Shown here in pieces: positions 63,526-64,000 of a DNA stretch of 64,000 nt (position 1 is the stretch's first letter; each line of letters starts with the position of its first letter). Location of the stretch: NCBI GenBank assembly GCA_040218875.1, contig JAVJQP010000013.1; one strand, given 5' to 3'. The notes below the pieces were generated by a model, which made no database searches, had not been told where the DNA came from, and saw nothing but the letters and a program-made list of their open reading frames with translations. A program made the position numbers and the translations under genes. The DNA comes from Coleofasciculus sp937127375 (GTDB lineage Bacteria; Cyanobacteriota; Cyanobacteriia; Cyanobacteriales; Coleofasciculaceae).

Positions 63526-63851
63526 TTATGGGTTATTGGCTTGGGCTCTGAGCGTAAGCCGAAGAGTCATTCGTCTTATGTTATTGGTCATTTGTTGATG
63601 GAAATTGCCGCGATTTTCATTAGCCTATAATACAGAATATCTGTAGGGGTACGGCATTGCCGTACCCTGTTTAGCTGAAGATATCGCCCCTCTCCCACGC
63701 CAGCCCTCTACCCAGCCCCTCTCCCAAGCTTGGGAGAGGGGAGCAAGAGGGGAGTAAGAGGGGAGCCAGAGAATCCGGTTCCCCTTCTCCCCTGGTGGGA
63801 GAAGGGGTTAGGGGATGAGGGGGAAAAAGATAGCTTGTTGCTTCAAAATAA
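63526..63851. other. 326-base spacer with dispersed repeats
   Basis: Contains a palindrome (ggggtacggcattgccgtaccc, about 63645-63667) and a C/G-rich repeat with the hairpin cctctcccaagcttgggagagg at 63717-63738, extending to about 63820. The family is the same as at 12519 and 62265. Confidence 0.65.
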
Positions 63852-63965
63852 TCATTTATTACTCACCGTTCGCTCATTTTGGTAACTCAGTAGCCAAATG
63901 AGCAGCCACACAGTAGTCTGAGTAAGCAATTGGACGATTAAGGAGAGGACTAGGAAGCGATGCAT
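63852..63965 (-). CDS. Possible 37-aa single-span membrane peptide
   Basis: A short minus-strand ORF from ATG 63965 encodes a peptide with one long hydrophobic stretch (FLVLSLIVQLLTQTTVWLLI) and a polar tail (YQNERTVSNK). No convincing Shine-Dalgarno and no known family. It may be a real small membrane protein or chance. Confidence 0.3.
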   Translation of the reverse strand: MHRFLVLSLIVQLLTQTTVWLLIWLLSYQNERTVSNK

Positions 63966-64000
63966 ACCAGACTAAGTACTTGATTGAGTACAAAAGCTGA

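Noticed and set aside
1..64000. tRNA, rRNA, tmRNA genes
   Set aside because: I looked for T-loop and rRNA-like conserved stretches in the spacers and found none I could support; a covariance-model scan would be decisive.

Overview
The window looks like chromosomal DNA of a cyanobacterium, probably a filamentous or mat-forming type. It carries a photosystem I subunit (psaE), a cyanobacterial NDH-1 subunit (ndhO), a plant-type [2Fe-2S] ferredoxin and very many GCGATCGC (HIP1) octamers. It also has several two-component hybrid kinases, CHAT/CHASE2 and PEP-CTERM proteins, and intergenic space packed with short dispersed palindromic repeats. A genus such as Coleofasciculus or Microcoleus would fit, but that is a guess. 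No rRNA, tRNA or CRISPR array was recognised.

Layout. Positions 1-10 kb: the tail of an Eis-like acetyltransferase, an EamA exporter, small ORFs, a PcrA/UvrD helicase interrupted by an intein, purN, a ParDE-type toxin-antitoxin pair, a CPBP membrane protease coupled to a DUF3326 protein, and a ferredoxin. Positions 10-19 kb: housekeeping and photosynthesis genes (xseB, Uma2 nuclease, mdh, ndhO, a polyferredoxin-like membrane protein with an EF-hand ORF behind it, mutM, psaE, a DUF6391 protein) and a membrane Ser/Thr kinase. Positions 18.8-19.7 kb form a gene graveyard: a Thg1-like start fused to a piece of SNF2 helicase, abutting a truncated leucine-rich-repeat gene. Positions 20-25.3 kb: an intact SNF2 helicase plus SWIM protein pair and a RAYT transposase. 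Positions 25.3-27.5 kb hold two tandem arrays (21 bp and 34 bp units) flanking a secreted protein with a duplicated domain.

Positions 27.5-34 kb: a DUF4230 protein, an Anbu-type proteasome-like peptidase, a VKOR-thioredoxin fusion, and a CHAT-CHASE2 protein with a small secreted partner. Positions 34-46 kb: a PEP-CTERM protein, ndk, two tandem paralogous coiled-coil proteins, a zinc ribbon protein, an MFS transporter, a LOG-family protein and a large modular GH9 cellulase. Positions 46-64 kb: pepA, a TPR-SLT lytic transglycosylase, three consecutive sensor histidine kinases followed by an Hsp70-like protein, a glycosyltransferase-TPR protein and a membrane protein gene split by a frameshift.

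The most distinctive property is repeat activity. At least three dispersed palindrome families recur through the spacers. Two of them have inserted in frame into the ATPase domain of a hybrid histidine kinase, one has been amplified as half-units into a tandem array, and another forms MITE-like elements with terminal inverted repeats that enclose REP hairpins like those around the RAYT gene.
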